24,183 nt of DNA from Lachnospiraceae bacterium UBA3804 (GTDB lineage: Bacteria > Bacillota > Clostridia > Lachnospirales > Lachnospiraceae), in the NCBI GenBank assembly GCA_002368665.1, contig DFEK01000004.1, positions 43,426 through 67,608 on the forward strand, read 5' to 3'. Below, piece after piece: positions 15,393 to 23,867 of the stretch. Position numbers and translations under genes: made by a program. How positions within the stretch are numbered: the first letter of the stretch is position 1; each line of letters starts with the position of its first letter. Below the pieces are notes generated by a model. The model saw only the letters and a program-made list of their open reading frames with translations. It was not told the DNA's origin and did not search any database.

Positions 15393-17777
15393 CTACTGAA
15401 ATTCCACTATCGTAACGCCTGCGTCGCCTTCCCCATATTCCCCCAAATGGAAGGATTTGACATAGGACAGTTTCTTTAAATGTCTGCTTACCGCGTCGCG
15501 AAGGACTCCGGTGCCTTTGCCGTGAACCACACGCACGGAATGAAGATGGGACAGATACGCATCGTCAAGATATTTGTCGAGATTGGCGATGGCCTCGTCC
15601 GCGGTCTGCCCGAGCAGATTGATCTCCGGCGAAATGCTGGCGGCCTTGGAATAGGTTCCGGAATAGTTTCCGCGTTGCTTTCCCGATTTCTTTCCGGGAA
15701 GGGATACTTCCTCCATCTTCTCCGGCTCTGCGCGGCGTAAGTCTTTGATATTGGTCTTTACCTGCAAATTGCCGCAGGAGACCAGCAGATTTCCTTTGTT
15801 GTCCGGAAGGGAATAGACGGATCCTTTCATCTTCATGGTCAGGATCTGCACATAATCGCCCTTCTTGATCTCTTCCGGTGTAAGCGGTTTGCCGACCGGT
15901 TTTTCGGCATTTTTCTTTGCAAGCGCGGCATTCTTTTTGTCGATGCGCTCGCGGAGGTTCGCTCTGGTTTTCTCCATGGTGCGGATGTCTCCGCCCTTAT
16001 GATAGGAGCGGATGGCCGCATCGGCGGTTTCCTTGGCTTCCTCCAGAATTTCCTTCGCTTCTTCGTTAGCTCTGCGAAGGATCTTGTCTTTACGTTCTTC
16101 GAGTGCCCGGCTCTTCTCCTCGAGTTCCTTCTGCCTGCGGTCGGATTCTTCCAATTGCTTTGCAATCGTCTCTTCTTTGGCTTCAAGTTCCCTTCTTGAG
16201 CGGTCCAGCGAAGCAAGCAGATCTTCGAAGCTTTCTTTTTCCTTCGTAATCTCCTTCTTGGCGTCATCGATAATGCTGTCCGAAAGACCGAGCTTTGAGG
16301 AGATCGCGAATGCGTTGCTCTTTCCGGGAATGCCAATCAGGAGACGGTATGTCGGAGAGAGGGTTTCCACATCAAACTCGCAGCTTGCGTTGGAAGTCTT
16401 GGGCTCGGATAAGGCGAAGACTTTCAGTTCGCTGTAGTGCGTGGTGGCCATTGTCATGACGCCCTTATCTTTCAGGGAACGTAAAATCGCAATCGCGAGT
16501 GCGGCTCCTTCCGTCGGGTCGGTACCTGCGCAAAGCTCATCAAAGAGGCTCAAGCAGGAGGCATCGGCCTTGCCCAGAATGGAAATGATATTCGTCATGT
16601 GGGCCGAAAACGTACTTAAGGACTGCTCAATGCTCTGCTCATCGCCGATGTCCGCAAAGATATCCTTGAACACGCATAGTTTCGACAGGGAGGAGGCGGG
16701 AATGTGAAGTCCCGACTGACCCATGGCGCAAAGAAGCCCCGTGGTTTTCAAAGATACCGTCTTTCCGCCGGTATTCGGTCCCGTAATGATCAAAAGGGTA
16801 TAGTCCTCACCGAGCTTAATGTCGATGGGAACGACTTTCTTCGGGTCAATGAACGGATGACGGGCTTTGTGGATTTGAAGGATCTGCTCTTTGACATATT
16901 CGGGTTTCTGGCCGTCCATGGAAAGCGCAAGATTTGCCTTGGCGAAAATAAAATCCAGTTTGGCAAGAACTTTGCCGTCGGCAATCAGCTCGTCGATATG
17001 TTCCGCGGTCAGGGCACTTAAGGAGGCAAGGATCCGTTCGATTTCCTCTTTTTCCTCGGCGTCCAGTTCCGCCAGTTTATTGTTATATTCCACAATCTGT
17101 GCGGGTTCGATGAAAAATGTGGAGCCGGCCTTTGACTGGTCATGCACCATTCCTCGCACGGAATTTTTGTATTCGGCCTTAACCGGCAGACAGTAGCGGT
17201 TGTTTCGCATGGTGATGACGGCATCCTGCAAATAGGTGCGGAAGGTATTGTTCACCATCTGTCCGAGCTCGGTATGGATTTTGTCGTGGTAGATCATTTT
17301 GCCGCGGCGGATCTCTTTTAATTTGGCGGAGGCATCATCTGCCACTTCTTCTTCGCTGATCAGGCAGCGGCGGATTTCTTTATGCAAAGAAGGCAGGGGA
17401 ATGAGTGCACGGAAGAGTTCCAGGAGACTGTTCCATCTATCCTCATCCTCTTCTTTTAAGCGGTATTTGTCGATTCGCTCGGCGCATTCCGAAAGCTGCG
17501 CGACTTCAAGAAGTTCCGTCTGGGAGAGCGTGGCCCCCAGGGAAAGTTCGTTTAGGGCAAAAGATAAATCGCGGTTTCCCGCAAAAGAAGGCTTGCCCAA
17601 ACGTATTATTCCATATACGGCATCCGCGGTTTGTGTCTGTGCCTGCTCGATCTTGGCATAATCGTCCATCGGGGTCAGGGCAGCGCAAAGTGCTTTGCCC
17701 GGACCGGAATGAGCCAGATCCGTAAGCAGTTGGATGATTTTATCGTATTCAAGAATGTGTAACGTTTTCTCGTTCAT
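15393..17777 (-). CDS. mutS2: MutS2 family ATPase/endonuclease with Smr domain
   Basis: 794 residues from the ATG at 17777 (MNEKTLHILEYDKI, the usual MutS2 N-terminus). An upstream in-frame ATG at 17858 would add 27 residues unlike the family and is rejected, though no strong ribosome binding site precedes 17777. It has MutS core and clamp regions, Walker A GPNTGGKT (333-340), Walker B LFDELCAGTDPTEG (411-424), TTHYSELK, a long charged coiled coil (about 508-628), a KOW-like linker and a C-terminal Smr nuclease domain (718-793) with HGKGTG (752-757). MutS2 lacks the mismatch-recognition domain; proposed roles are suppression of recombination and rescue of collided ribosomes. It is the first gene of a minus-strand unit with a two-component system. 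Confidence 0.95.
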   Translation of the reverse strand: MNEKTLHILEYDKIIQLLTDLAHSGPGKALCAALTPMDDYAKIEQAQTQTADAVYGIIRLGKPSFAGNRDLSFALNELSLGATLSQTELLEVAQLSECAERIDKYRLKEEDEDRWNSLLELFRALIPLPSLHKEIRRCLISEEEVADDASAKLKEIRRGKMIYHDKIHTELGQMVNNTFRTYLQDAVITMRNNRYCLPVKAEYKNSVRGMVHDQSKAGSTFFIEPAQIVEYNNKLAELDAEEKEEIERILASLSALTAEHIDELIADGKVLAKLDFIFAKANLALSMDGQKPEYVKEQILQIHKARHPFIDPKKVVPIDIKLGEDYTLLIITGPNTGGKTVSLKTTGLLCAMGQSGLHIPASSLSKLCVFKDIFADIGDEQSIEQSLSTFSAHMTNIISILGKADASCLSLFDELCAGTDPTEGAALAIAILRSLKDKGVMTMATTHYSELKVFALSEPKTSNASCEFDVETLSPTYRLLIGIPGKSNAFAISSKLGLSDSIIDDAKKEITKEKESFEDLLASLDRSRRELEAKEETIAKQLEESDRRQKELEEKSRALEERKDKILRRANEEAKEILEEAKETADAAIRSYHKGGDIRTMEKTRANLRERIDKKNAALAKKNAEKPVGKPLTPEEIKKGDYVQILTMKMKGSVYSLPDNKGNLLVSCGNLQVKTNIKDLRRAEPEKMEEVSLPGKKSGKQRGNYSGTYSKAASISPEINLLGQTADEAIANLDKYLDDAYLSHLHSVRVVHGKGTGVLRDAVSRHLKKLSYVKSFHLGEYGEGDAGVTIVEFQ

Positions 17778-17904
17778 GCGGCGGTGATAATGCGGTTTCC
17801 CTTTTCTTGTTCTAAACAGTATTATGATAGCATAAATAAAGGGGAATTGACAGTACAAAAGGGAAGGAAAATGTGGTAGGATATAGATTACGGGAGGATG
17901 AAGA

Positions 17905-19230
17905 ATGGAGAAGAAACAGGAAAACGGCGACTATTCCTTCATGCAGGAACAAATCAAGAAACGTCCCATCAACAAAAAGAAGCTTCTGAAGAGGACGTTT
18001 ACCACCGGAGCCATGGCGATTATGTTCGGTATCGTGGCTTCTTTGGCGTTCATTCTTTTGGAACCGGTCTTTACGAAACTGGTTTCTCCCAAAGAGGAAA
18101 AACGGGCAATTTCCCTGCAGGAGATCAATCTTCCGGAAGCGCAGGTTGAAGTCCTTCCCGAAGACATGATCCAGGATGAACACGAACTCGAAGAAAAAGA
18201 CAAACCCCAGGCGAACCCGGAACCGATGATCAGTTCCGTTCAGAAGTCGGAATTTGAAATAGAAGATTACCAGAAAATGTACGGAAAGCTGGGCTCCCTT
18301 GCGGATGAAGTTAAGCAAAGCATGGTAGTGGTAAACGGTTTTTCATCCGATGTTGACTGGTTCAGTAACGTATATGAGAAAAAGAGCAGCGTTTCCGGTC
18401 TGCTCATTGCGGATAACGGAACCGATGTTTACATTGCTTCCAGTTATTCCTATCTTTCCTCGGCAACCGAGATTGTGGTTGAATTTAGAACCGGAGAGTG
18501 TTTAAACGGAACCATCCAGGCGTATGACAAGGCAACCAACATCGCAGTCATTGCCGTACCGCTTGCCACCATTTCCTATCCGACCAGACAGAGCCTGATC
18601 TACGCCAATCTCGGAAATTCCAATTCCGGCTGTAAGGCAGGGGATGTGGTTGTTGCACTCGGCGATCCCATGGGATACTCTTCCTCCGTCGGATACGGAA
18701 TCATCACTTCCATCGGTACACCGGTCAATGCGGTCGACCGCAATTATAAGCTGATCACCACGGATATTTACGGAAGCAGAAATGCGGAAGGATATCTGAT
18801 CAATACTAAAGGCCAGATCATCGGTATCATCAATCAGAAATACAATAACTCCGATTTAGGAAACCAGGTCTCCGCACTGGCTATCTCCGAATGCAAGGGA
18901 TTGATCGAGGATTTGTCCAATTTAACTGAAAGACCGTACCTTGGAATTACGATGGCGGAGATTACCGAGCAGGCCAAGGATAACGGAATCCCCCAGGGCG
19001 TTTTTGTACGCAAGGTGGAGATGAATTCACCGGCCATGGAAGTGGGCATTGCATCGGGTGATATCATTACCAAGATCGGGGAAACGCAGGTATTCACCAC
19101 AGAGGGTGCACAGAATGCGTTAAGACAGCTGGAGCCGAATTCGGAGACGGAGATTACCGTCATGAGAGCAACCAAGGATGTTTACAAAGAGGTTACCGTT
19201 ACGGTGACGCTCGGTACCAAAACGGAATAA
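17905..19230 (+). CDS. Membrane-anchored HtrA/S1C-like protein with PDZ domain, catalytic triad lost
   Basis: 441 residues, GGGAGG at 17893-17898. A cytoplasmic basic head (1-32), one TM anchor (about 33-55), an acidic linker (62-120), a trypsin-like double barrel (about 130-335) and a PDZ domain (about 343-437, YLGIT, GVFVRKVEMNSPAMEVGIASGDIITKIG) follow the HtrA plan. The triad is gone: the NHV segment is ASSYSYL (178-184, no His), the TDLAV position is TNIAV (Asn212), and GNSGG is RNAEG (292-296, Ala294 in place of Ser). The fold-supporting parts (GDPMGYSSSVGYGIITSIG, GYLINTKGQIIGIINQ) are retained. I infer a non-proteolytic extracytoplasmic scaffold or sensor. It is 16 bp upstream of yhaM. 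Confidence 0.9.
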   Translation: MEKKQENGDYSFMQEQIKKRPINKKKLLKRTFTTGAMAIMFGIVASLAFILLEPVFTKLVSPKEEKRAISLQEINLPEAQVEVLPEDMIQDEHELEEKDKPQANPEPMISSVQKSEFEIEDYQKMYGKLGSLADEVKQSMVVVNGFSSDVDWFSNVYEKKSSVSGLLIADNGTDVYIASSYSYLSSATEIVVEFRTGECLNGTIQAYDKATNIAVIAVPLATISYPTRQSLIYANLGNSNSGCKAGDVVVALGDPMGYSSSVGYGIITSIGTPVNAVDRNYKLITTDIYGSRNAEGYLINTKGQIIGIINQKYNNSDLGNQVSALAISECKGLIEDLSNLTERPYLGITMAEITEQAKDNGIPQGVFVRKVEMNSPAMEVGIASGDIITKIGETQVFTTEGAQNALRQLEPNSETEITVMRATKDVYKEVTVTVTLGTKTE

Positions 19231-19246
19231 AGAAAAGGGAAAAGAA

Positions 19247-20191
19247 ATGAAATACATTCAGGAATTACAGGAAGGCAACGCAGTCAGAGACATCTATTAC
19301 TGCAAACAGAAAAATGCGGCAGTGACCAAGAACGGCAGAGATTACTGGAATGTCATCCTGCAGGATAAGACCGGGATCATGGACGCGAAGGTCTGGGATA
19401 TCGGATCCCCTTCCATCGTGGATTTCGAAACAGGTGATTTTGTATATGTTTACGGAGAGGTTTCCTCTTTTAACGGAGCACTGCAGATTACGATCAAGCA
19501 GTCCAGACCGGCCAAAGAAGGCGAATACAATACAACGGAATATTTCCCCGTAACGAGTAAAAATGTGGATGAGCTTTGGGCGAAACTTATGTCCTTTGTG
19601 GATTCGGTTTCCAACCCGCATCTTAAGACGCTGCTTACGAAGATCTTTGTGGAGAATACTGTGATTGCGGAGCGCTTTAAGAAGAGTTCCGCAGCCAGAA
19701 GCGTTCACCATGCCTTCATCGGCGGTCTTTTGGAGCATACGGTCTCCGTCACCGAAAACTGCGAGTTTATGGCAAATCACTACCCGGTGTTAAAGAGGGA
19801 TTTGTTGATCACGGCGGCGCTTCTGCATGACGTGGGTAAGATTAAGGAGTTTTCCTTATTTCCGGATAACGATTATACGGACGAGGGAAATCTGCTTGGA
19901 CATATCGTGATGGGTGCGCAGCTTGTGGATAAAGTGGCGGATGAAATCCCGGACTTTCCGAGAACCCTGAAAGCGGAGCTGGAGCACTGTATCCTGGCAC
20001 ACCACGGCAAACTGGAGTACGGTTCTCCGAAGGTTCCGGCGCTGGTGGAAGCCATTGCGCTGAATTTTGCGGATGATCTGGATGCCAAGATGGAGATGTT
20101 TACGGAACTTTCCGACAAAGTACACAATACCGAATGGCAGGGATTCAACCGCCTGCTGGATACGAATGTGCGCTTGACGAAAGGCGAATAA
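19247..20191 (+). CDS. yhaM: YhaM-type 3'-5' exoribonuclease (OB-fold + HD domain)
   Basis: 314 residues, the usual YhaM length. An N-terminal OB-fold nucleic-acid-binding domain (about 10-90, KNGRDYWNVILQDKTGIMDAKVWD) is joined to an HD phosphohydrolase domain with metal ligands His164 (GGLLEHT), His194-Asp195 (LLHDVGK), His219 (LLGHI), His252 (AHHG) and Asp276. It degrades RNA from the 3' end with divalent metal and also acts on DNA in known homologues. It is closely spaced with the HtrA-like gene upstream (16 bp) and rlmD downstream (6 bp), so the three form one transcription unit. Confidence 0.94.
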   Translation: MKYIQELQEGNAVRDIYYCKQKNAAVTKNGRDYWNVILQDKTGIMDAKVWDIGSPSIVDFETGDFVYVYGEVSSFNGALQITIKQSRPAKEGEYNTTEYFPVTSKNVDELWAKLMSFVDSVSNPHLKTLLTKIFVENTVIAERFKKSSAARSVHHAFIGGLLEHTVSVTENCEFMANHYPVLKRDLLITAALLHDVGKIKEFSLFPDNDYTDEGNLLGHIVMGAQLVDKVADEIPDFPRTLKAELEHCILAHHGKLEYGSPKVPALVEAIALNFADDLDAKMEMFTELSDKVHNTEWQGFNRLLDTNVRLTKGE

Positions 20192-20197
20192 CGGAAG

Positions 20198-21640
20198 ATG
20201 GAAAACAGAGTGTTTCAAAAAAACGATATACTGACACTCACCATAACGGACATGGACGAAGAAGGGCAGGGCATCGGCAAAGCCGAAGGCTTTACCCTTT
20301 TTGTGAAAGATGCGATAGTCGGTGACACGGTGGAAGTAAAGGTTATGAAGGCAAAGAAAAGTTACGGCTTTGCCAGATTACTTCGTGTTATCACGCCCTC
20401 AACCGACCGGATTCCGGCTGCCTGTCCGGTGGCCAGAGCCTGCGGAGGTTGTAAGCTGCAGGAGTTAAGTTATGAGGCGGAGCTTAAGTTTAAAGAGGAG
20501 AAGATTCGAAATAACTTAATCCGATTGGGTGGGTTTACGGAGGAGTTTATCGATTCCGTGAAAGAGCCGATCGTCGGAATGGAGAAGCCGTTTCGGTACC
20601 GAAACAAAGCACAGTATCCCGTCGGTAGGGATAAAAACGGTAAAATCATCGCCGGATTCTATGCGGGCAGAACCCACGATATCATTCCGGCCGAAGACTG
20701 TCTGCTCGGAAGAGAGCATAACAAAGAAATTCTGGGCGCGGTACTTAACTACATGGAGGAGGCAGGTGTCGAGCCGTATGATGAGGGTGCGGCAAAGGGA
20801 CTTGTGCGCCATGTTTTGATCCGCGAAGGTTTTACAAGCGGAGAAATCATGGTCTGCCTTGTGGTGAACGGGACCAAACTTCCGAAGGAAGATTTACTTA
20901 TTTCCAAGATTCGCGCATGCCTTACGGATACGAAGGAGGCCGATGCGGTAAAAAGCATCTGCTTAAACACCAACACCAGGAAAGACAATGTTATCATGGG
21001 CGATAAGACGCGCGTTCTTTACGGAAGCGAGACGATTAAAGATTCGCTCTGCGGACTGACGTTTAAAATTTCGCCGCTGTCGTTTTACCAGGTAAACCCC
21101 GTACAGGCTGCAAGATTATATGAAAAGGCCGTGGAATATGCGGACCTTACCGGAACGGAATCCGTCTGGGATCTGTACTGCGGAATCGGAACCATCTCGC
21201 TTGTGATGGCAAAGAAAGCCAAGACCGTTTACGGTGTGGAGATCATTCCGGAAGCCATTCGCGATGCAAAAGAAAATGCAATGCGAAACAGAATCTCCAA
21301 TGCGGAATTCTTTGTGGGGAAAGCGGAAGAGGTCCTGCCGCAGTTTTATCAAAGTACAGAGACTGACGGAGAAATGAAGTCTCCCGATGTCATTGTCGTC
21401 GATCCGCCGAGAAAGGGCTGTGACGAGAAATGTCTGGAGACTATGCTTTTGATGAAGCCAAAGCGAATCGTCTATGTCAGCTGCGATTCCGCAACTCTTG
21501 CAAGGGACTTAAAGATTCTCTGTGCAAAAGATTATACCCTCACCAAATGGCAGGGATATGATCAGTTCAGCCGCACGGTGCATGTGGAGACGGTGGTTCA
21601 ACTTTCCAAGGTAAGTATCTCTTCAAAAGGAAATGATTAA
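20198..21640 (+). CDS. rlmD: 23S rRNA (uracil-C5)-methyltransferase, RlmD/TrmA family
   Basis: 480 residues. The TRAM domain (1-65) is followed by a [4Fe-4S] cluster set (Cys76, Cys82, Cys85, Cys168). The SAM-binding motif is DLYCGIG (325-331), the substrate motif is DPPRKGC (402-408), nucleophile Cys429 is in VSCDSATLARD, and the catalytic-base glutamate (Glu464) is in HVETVVQLS. The enzyme forms m5U in 23S rRNA; Gram-positive homologues may modify two sites. After HVETVVQLSK come only 10 more residues of low conservation. Base composition becomes AT-rich immediately after this gene, and RlmD-like C-terminal fragments recur twice downstream, ending at 22254 and 23866. Confidence 0.95.
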   Translation: MENRVFQKNDILTLTITDMDEEGQGIGKAEGFTLFVKDAIVGDTVEVKVMKAKKSYGFARLLRVITPSTDRIPAACPVARACGGCKLQELSYEAELKFKEEKIRNNLIRLGGFTEEFIDSVKEPIVGMEKPFRYRNKAQYPVGRDKNGKIIAGFYAGRTHDIIPAEDCLLGREHNKEILGAVLNYMEEAGVEPYDEGAAKGLVRHVLIREGFTSGEIMVCLVVNGTKLPKEDLLISKIRACLTDTKEADAVKSICLNTNTRKDNVIMGDKTRVLYGSETIKDSLCGLTFKISPLSFYQVNPVQAARLYEKAVEYADLTGTESVWDLYCGIGTISLVMAKKAKTVYGVEIIPEAIRDAKENAMRNRISNAEFFVGKAEEVLPQFYQSTETDGEMKSPDVIVVDPPRKGCDEKCLETMLLMKPKRIVYVSCDSATLARDLKILCAKDYTLTKWQGYDQFSRTVHVETVVQLSKVSISSKGND

Positions 21641-21653
21641 GGAGAATTATCAT

Positions 21654-22169
21654 TTGATTAGAATTGAATTATTATCAGAAACAAATTTTAGTTTGAATTC
21701 ATTAGATTCATATAACAGAAAACAGGATGTAAATAAGGTATATCGCAGAATAGACGGAGAATATGCATTGGTAGAATGCAAATATACCGAAGATTGGGAT
21801 CTTGACAAAAAGCGTTCTGTAGCAAAGAAAATATGCAGTGATGAATATATCACATACATTGCATTGGACAATGATAAAGTGGTCGGCTTTATAGGACTGT
21901 TAAAGAAACTTCGTGGTCCGTACATGATTCTTGATATGATGCAGGTATCTTCTGAATGCAGAGGACAAGGCGTTGGCAGAAAACTATTTGAGGCAGGAAA
22001 AGAGGAAGCAAGAAAAGCCGGTGCAGAGGCTTTGTACATATCTGCCTGTTCTTCTGAGGAGACGATCGCATTTTACAGAGCAATGGGAAGTGACCTGGCA
22101 AGTAATCCCATAAAAGAAATTGCTGAAGAAGAACCATTTGACCTTCAGATGATTTGTCCTGTGAGATAG
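21654..22169 (+). CDS. GNAT-family N-acetyltransferase, TTG start
   Basis: 171 residues from TTG at 21654, chosen because AAGGAGA (21639-21645) sits 8 bp before it. The in-frame ATG at 21633 lies inside rlmD with a binding site too close to use. It shows the GNAT fold: KVVGFIGLL strand, LDMMQVSSECRGQGVGRKLF with the acetyl-CoA loop RGQGVG (103-108), and the helix-strand ALYISACSSEETIAFYRAMGS. It transfers an acetyl group from acetyl-CoA to an unknown amine. The ribosome binding site overlaps the rlmD stop codon. Codon use is AT-rich (many AGA, ATA, TTA), unlike the upstream genes, which suggests horizontal acquisition. Confidence 0.88.
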   Translation: MIRIELLSETNFSLNSLDSYNRKQDVNKVYRRIDGEYALVECKYTEDWDLDKKRSVAKKICSDEYITYIALDNDKVVGFIGLLKKLRGPYMILDMMQVSSECRGQGVGRKLFEAGKEEARKAGAEALYISACSSEETIAFYRAMGSDLASNPIKEIAEEEPFDLQMICPVR

Positions 22170-22200
22170 TATATCAGCTTAAGTTTGAGAAAATAAGTGA

Positions 22201-22254
22201 TTAATCAACGAAAACAACGTCGAGACGGTTTGCTTACTATCGAAGAAACCTTGA
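22201..22254 (+). pseudogene. RlmD C-terminal remnant (first vestige)
   Basis: This is a short frame with no start of its own. It follows a stop at 22198 and encodes LINENNVETVCLLSKKP then TGA. The core VETVCLLSK matches the RlmD C-terminal catalytic-base segment (VETVVQLSK at 463-471 of the intact gene here). The rest of the gene is missing upstream, where the GNAT gene stands. It is a fragment of a different allele, not a recent copy: only GAGACGGT and short runs are shared at DNA level. Confidence 0.55.
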
Positions 22255-22317
22255 TTTTATGCGAGTTGCAGGTGATATTTTGAGAATACAAGAAACATCC
22301 GGAGAGCAGGCAGGATT

Positions 22318-22884
22318 ATGACACCAAAAAAATTTCTGGAAATACTACATACTACGGAAAAATTAAAAGATGCTACACGTCATTGTACCACTTCAAACAG
22401 AAGAACAGAGAGTGTGGCAGAACACAGTTGGAGAATATCGCTTATGGCATATATGCTCAAGAGTGAGTTCAAAGAAGTTGATATGGACAGAGTAGTGAAT
22501 ATGTGTCTGATCCATGATCTTGGAGAGTGCTTTACGGGAGATATCCCGACATTTGATAAAACTGACATGGATAGGGAAACTGAAGATTTTCTCCTGAAAA
22601 ACTGGATTAAATCTTTACCGGAAGAACTGGGGACCGATATGTCTGATCTATATAAAGAGATGGAAGCTCAGGAAACAAAAGAGTCAAAGGTTTATAAAGC
22701 ATTAGATAAGCTTGAGGCTCTGATCCAGCATAACGAATCACCGATCGATACATGGTCTGAAAATGAATATGAGCTGAACAAAACTTATGCGTTTAATACT
22801 GTTGCATTTTCTGACTGGCTAATGGAACTAAGAAAAGAAATATTAAAAGATACGATCAGAAAGATTGATAATGAGGGAAAATAA
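22318..22884 (+). CDS. HD-domain phosphohydrolase, YfbR/HDDC2 (5'-deoxynucleotidase)-like
   Basis: 188 residues. Metal-binding HD-domain positions are present: RTESVAEHSWRI (His36), LIHDLGE (His66-Asp67) and a distal Asp130 in KALDKLEALIQH. The layout is that of the compact single-domain YfbR/HDDC2 group, whose studied members remove phosphate from deoxynucleoside monophosphates. Neither the substrate nor the physiological role can be confirmed here. The upstream 148-bp gap holds the RlmD-like remnant and no clear promoter. Codon use is AT-rich, like its accessory neighbours. No partner gene for a known defence system is adjacent except the XRE gene that follows. Confidence 0.86.
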   Translation: MTPKKFLEILHTTEKLKDATRHCTTSNRRTESVAEHSWRISLMAYMLKSEFKEVDMDRVVNMCLIHDLGECFTGDIPTFDKTDMDRETEDFLLKNWIKSLPEELGTDMSDLYKEMEAQETKESKVYKALDKLEALIQHNESPIDTWSENEYELNKTYAFNTVAFSDWLMELRKEILKDTIRKIDNEGK

Positions 22885-22899
22885 CAAGTCTTAAACCAT

Positions 22900-22952
22900 G
22901 CATTGCGAATAACTTTTGACCGTGATATACTTCAACCATAAACACGCAATGC
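22900..22952 (+). promoter_or_regulatory. Inverted repeat flanking the XRE gene promoter region
   Basis: Perfect 8-bp arms GCATTGCG (22900-22907) and CGCAATGC (22945-22952) are separated by 37 bp containing TTGACC (22916-22921) and AT-rich -10-like steps (CATAAA 22937-22942, 15-bp spacer). The right arm ends just before the GAGGCG ribosome binding site of the XRE gene. It could be an autoregulatory operator; this is inference. Confidence 0.4.
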
Positions 22953-22963
22953 GAGGCGATGAT

Positions 22964-23689
22964 ATGGATACAGCAAGAACAATAAAAGAACTGAGAGAAA
23001 GCACAGGGATGTCACGTAAGGAGTTTTCAGAACATACAGGCATCCCTGTTCGTACATTGGAAGACTGGGAAGCCGGGCGCAGGAATCCGCCGGAATATAT
23101 ACCAAGGCTCTTGGCGTATCAAATTAAATTTGAAGGGATATTTCTTGATAAAAAGGAAGCAAGAAATAGGAGAAATGTATCGGTAATACAAGATGCGGAG
23201 GGTAACAAGATTGTTGTTATTAATGATGTGGTTTTTAAGGGAAAACGATCCATTGCATGGGATGATGTTGAAAAATATCTGAAACGTTATGTGGGAGATA
23301 TTTATCCCATAGCAGAAGATAACGAGATAATCTATATCGGGTCAGAACTTCCGAGTGAATATGCCGGTTCGGTTTACACCAAAAAGCTAAAAGGAGCAGA
23401 TGCAAAAGCAAAAGCAAATGCTGCTCAGGCAATTCCGGAAATGATTGAGATTGCAACAAATGGTGTATTTGAAGAAAATCGCAAGGCTAAGCATGGCAGA
23501 GATGCAAAAAATGGGTGGTATCGATATGATACAAGGTTTGCTCTGCCTGTATACGGAGATGATGGAAATATTGAGAGATACAACATCTTCCGGGGAAGGC
23601 TTTTAATCAGACATGCTTCAAGTGGGAAGAAATATCTTTATGATATTTTGGAAATAAAAAAAGAAACAGGCAAGTCCTGTCAGACCTAA
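22964..23689 (+). CDS. XRE-type HTH protein with large C-terminal domain (LPD3-like)
   Basis: 241 residues from ATG 22964 (GAGGCG at 22953-22958). An in-frame ATG at 22916 overlaps the promoter region and is rejected. Residues 4-55 are a Cro/C1 helix-turn-helix (IKELRESTGMSRKEFSEHTGIPVRTLEDWEAGRRNPP). The remainder (about 68-235) is a separate domain with INDVVFKGKRSIAWDDVEKYLKRYVG, SVYTKKLKGADAKAKANAAQ and a conserved-looking WYRYDTRFALPVY...YNIFRGRLLIRHA...YLYDILEIKKE. It resembles the LPD3 'polyvalent protein-associated' domain known from mobile elements, but that match is from memory. It is not a simple repressor. It could be a DNA-binding regulator of a mobile element or one half of a fused toxin-antitoxin-like pair. 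Confidence 0.82.
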   Translation: MDTARTIKELRESTGMSRKEFSEHTGIPVRTLEDWEAGRRNPPEYIPRLLAYQIKFEGIFLDKKEARNRRNVSVIQDAEGNKIVVINDVVFKGKRSIAWDDVEKYLKRYVGDIYPIAEDNEIIYIGSELPSEYAGSVYTKKLKGADAKAKANAAQAIPEMIEIATNGVFEENRKAKHGRDAKNGWYRYDTRFALPVYGDDGNIERYNIFRGRLLIRHASSGKKYLYDILEIKKETGKSCQT

Positions 23690-23740
23690 GTCCTACCCAG
23701 TGAAAACCCATTTCCTTTAAAAAGGATAATACTATGATAA

Positions 23741-23866
23741 ATGGAAAATGTCAAACCAAATAATCGAAAACGTCGGAGAAGTCAGATTGGTAAGGAAGCA
23801 AAAGTGAAAGATGCCAAAGGAAACGACGTCGAGTGCGTAGTATTGATGTTAAGGAAAAATACATAA
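23741..23866 (+). pseudogene. 41-codon ORF ending in an RlmD-like C-terminus (second vestige)
   Basis: The frame from ATG 23741 encodes a very basic head (NNRKRRRSQ) and ends KGNDVECVVLMLRKNT-stop. The end (VECVVLM, with the VE catalytic-base motif of RlmD) again looks like an RlmD C-terminus. It shares AACRACGTCGAG with the remnant near 22216, but not the downstream bases. It has no obvious ribosome binding site; a competing ATG lies at 23734 in another frame. It is more likely a vestige than a functional gene. Confidence 0.5.
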
Positions 23867-23867
23867 A

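Noticed and set aside
17847..17852. Perfect TTGACA upstream of the HtrA-like gene
   Set aside because: No acceptable -10 hexamer is found 15-19 bp downstream, so I do not call a promoter there.
17778..17858. 27-residue N-terminal extension of MutS2
   Set aside because: The extra residues are unlike MutS2 proteins, which begin at the MNEKTLHILE-type start. The lack of a good ribosome binding site at 17777 is noted as a caveat.
17812..18318. 168-codon minus-strand frame over the start of the HtrA-like gene
   Set aside because: Phe/Leu-rich shadow of the charged plus-strand coding sequence, with no ribosome binding site. It also overlaps the upstream region of mutS2.
23713..23726. Palindrome TCCTTT-AA-AAAGGA after the XRE gene
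   Set aside because: The stem is short and AT-rich with no T-run behind it, so it is not a convincing terminator.
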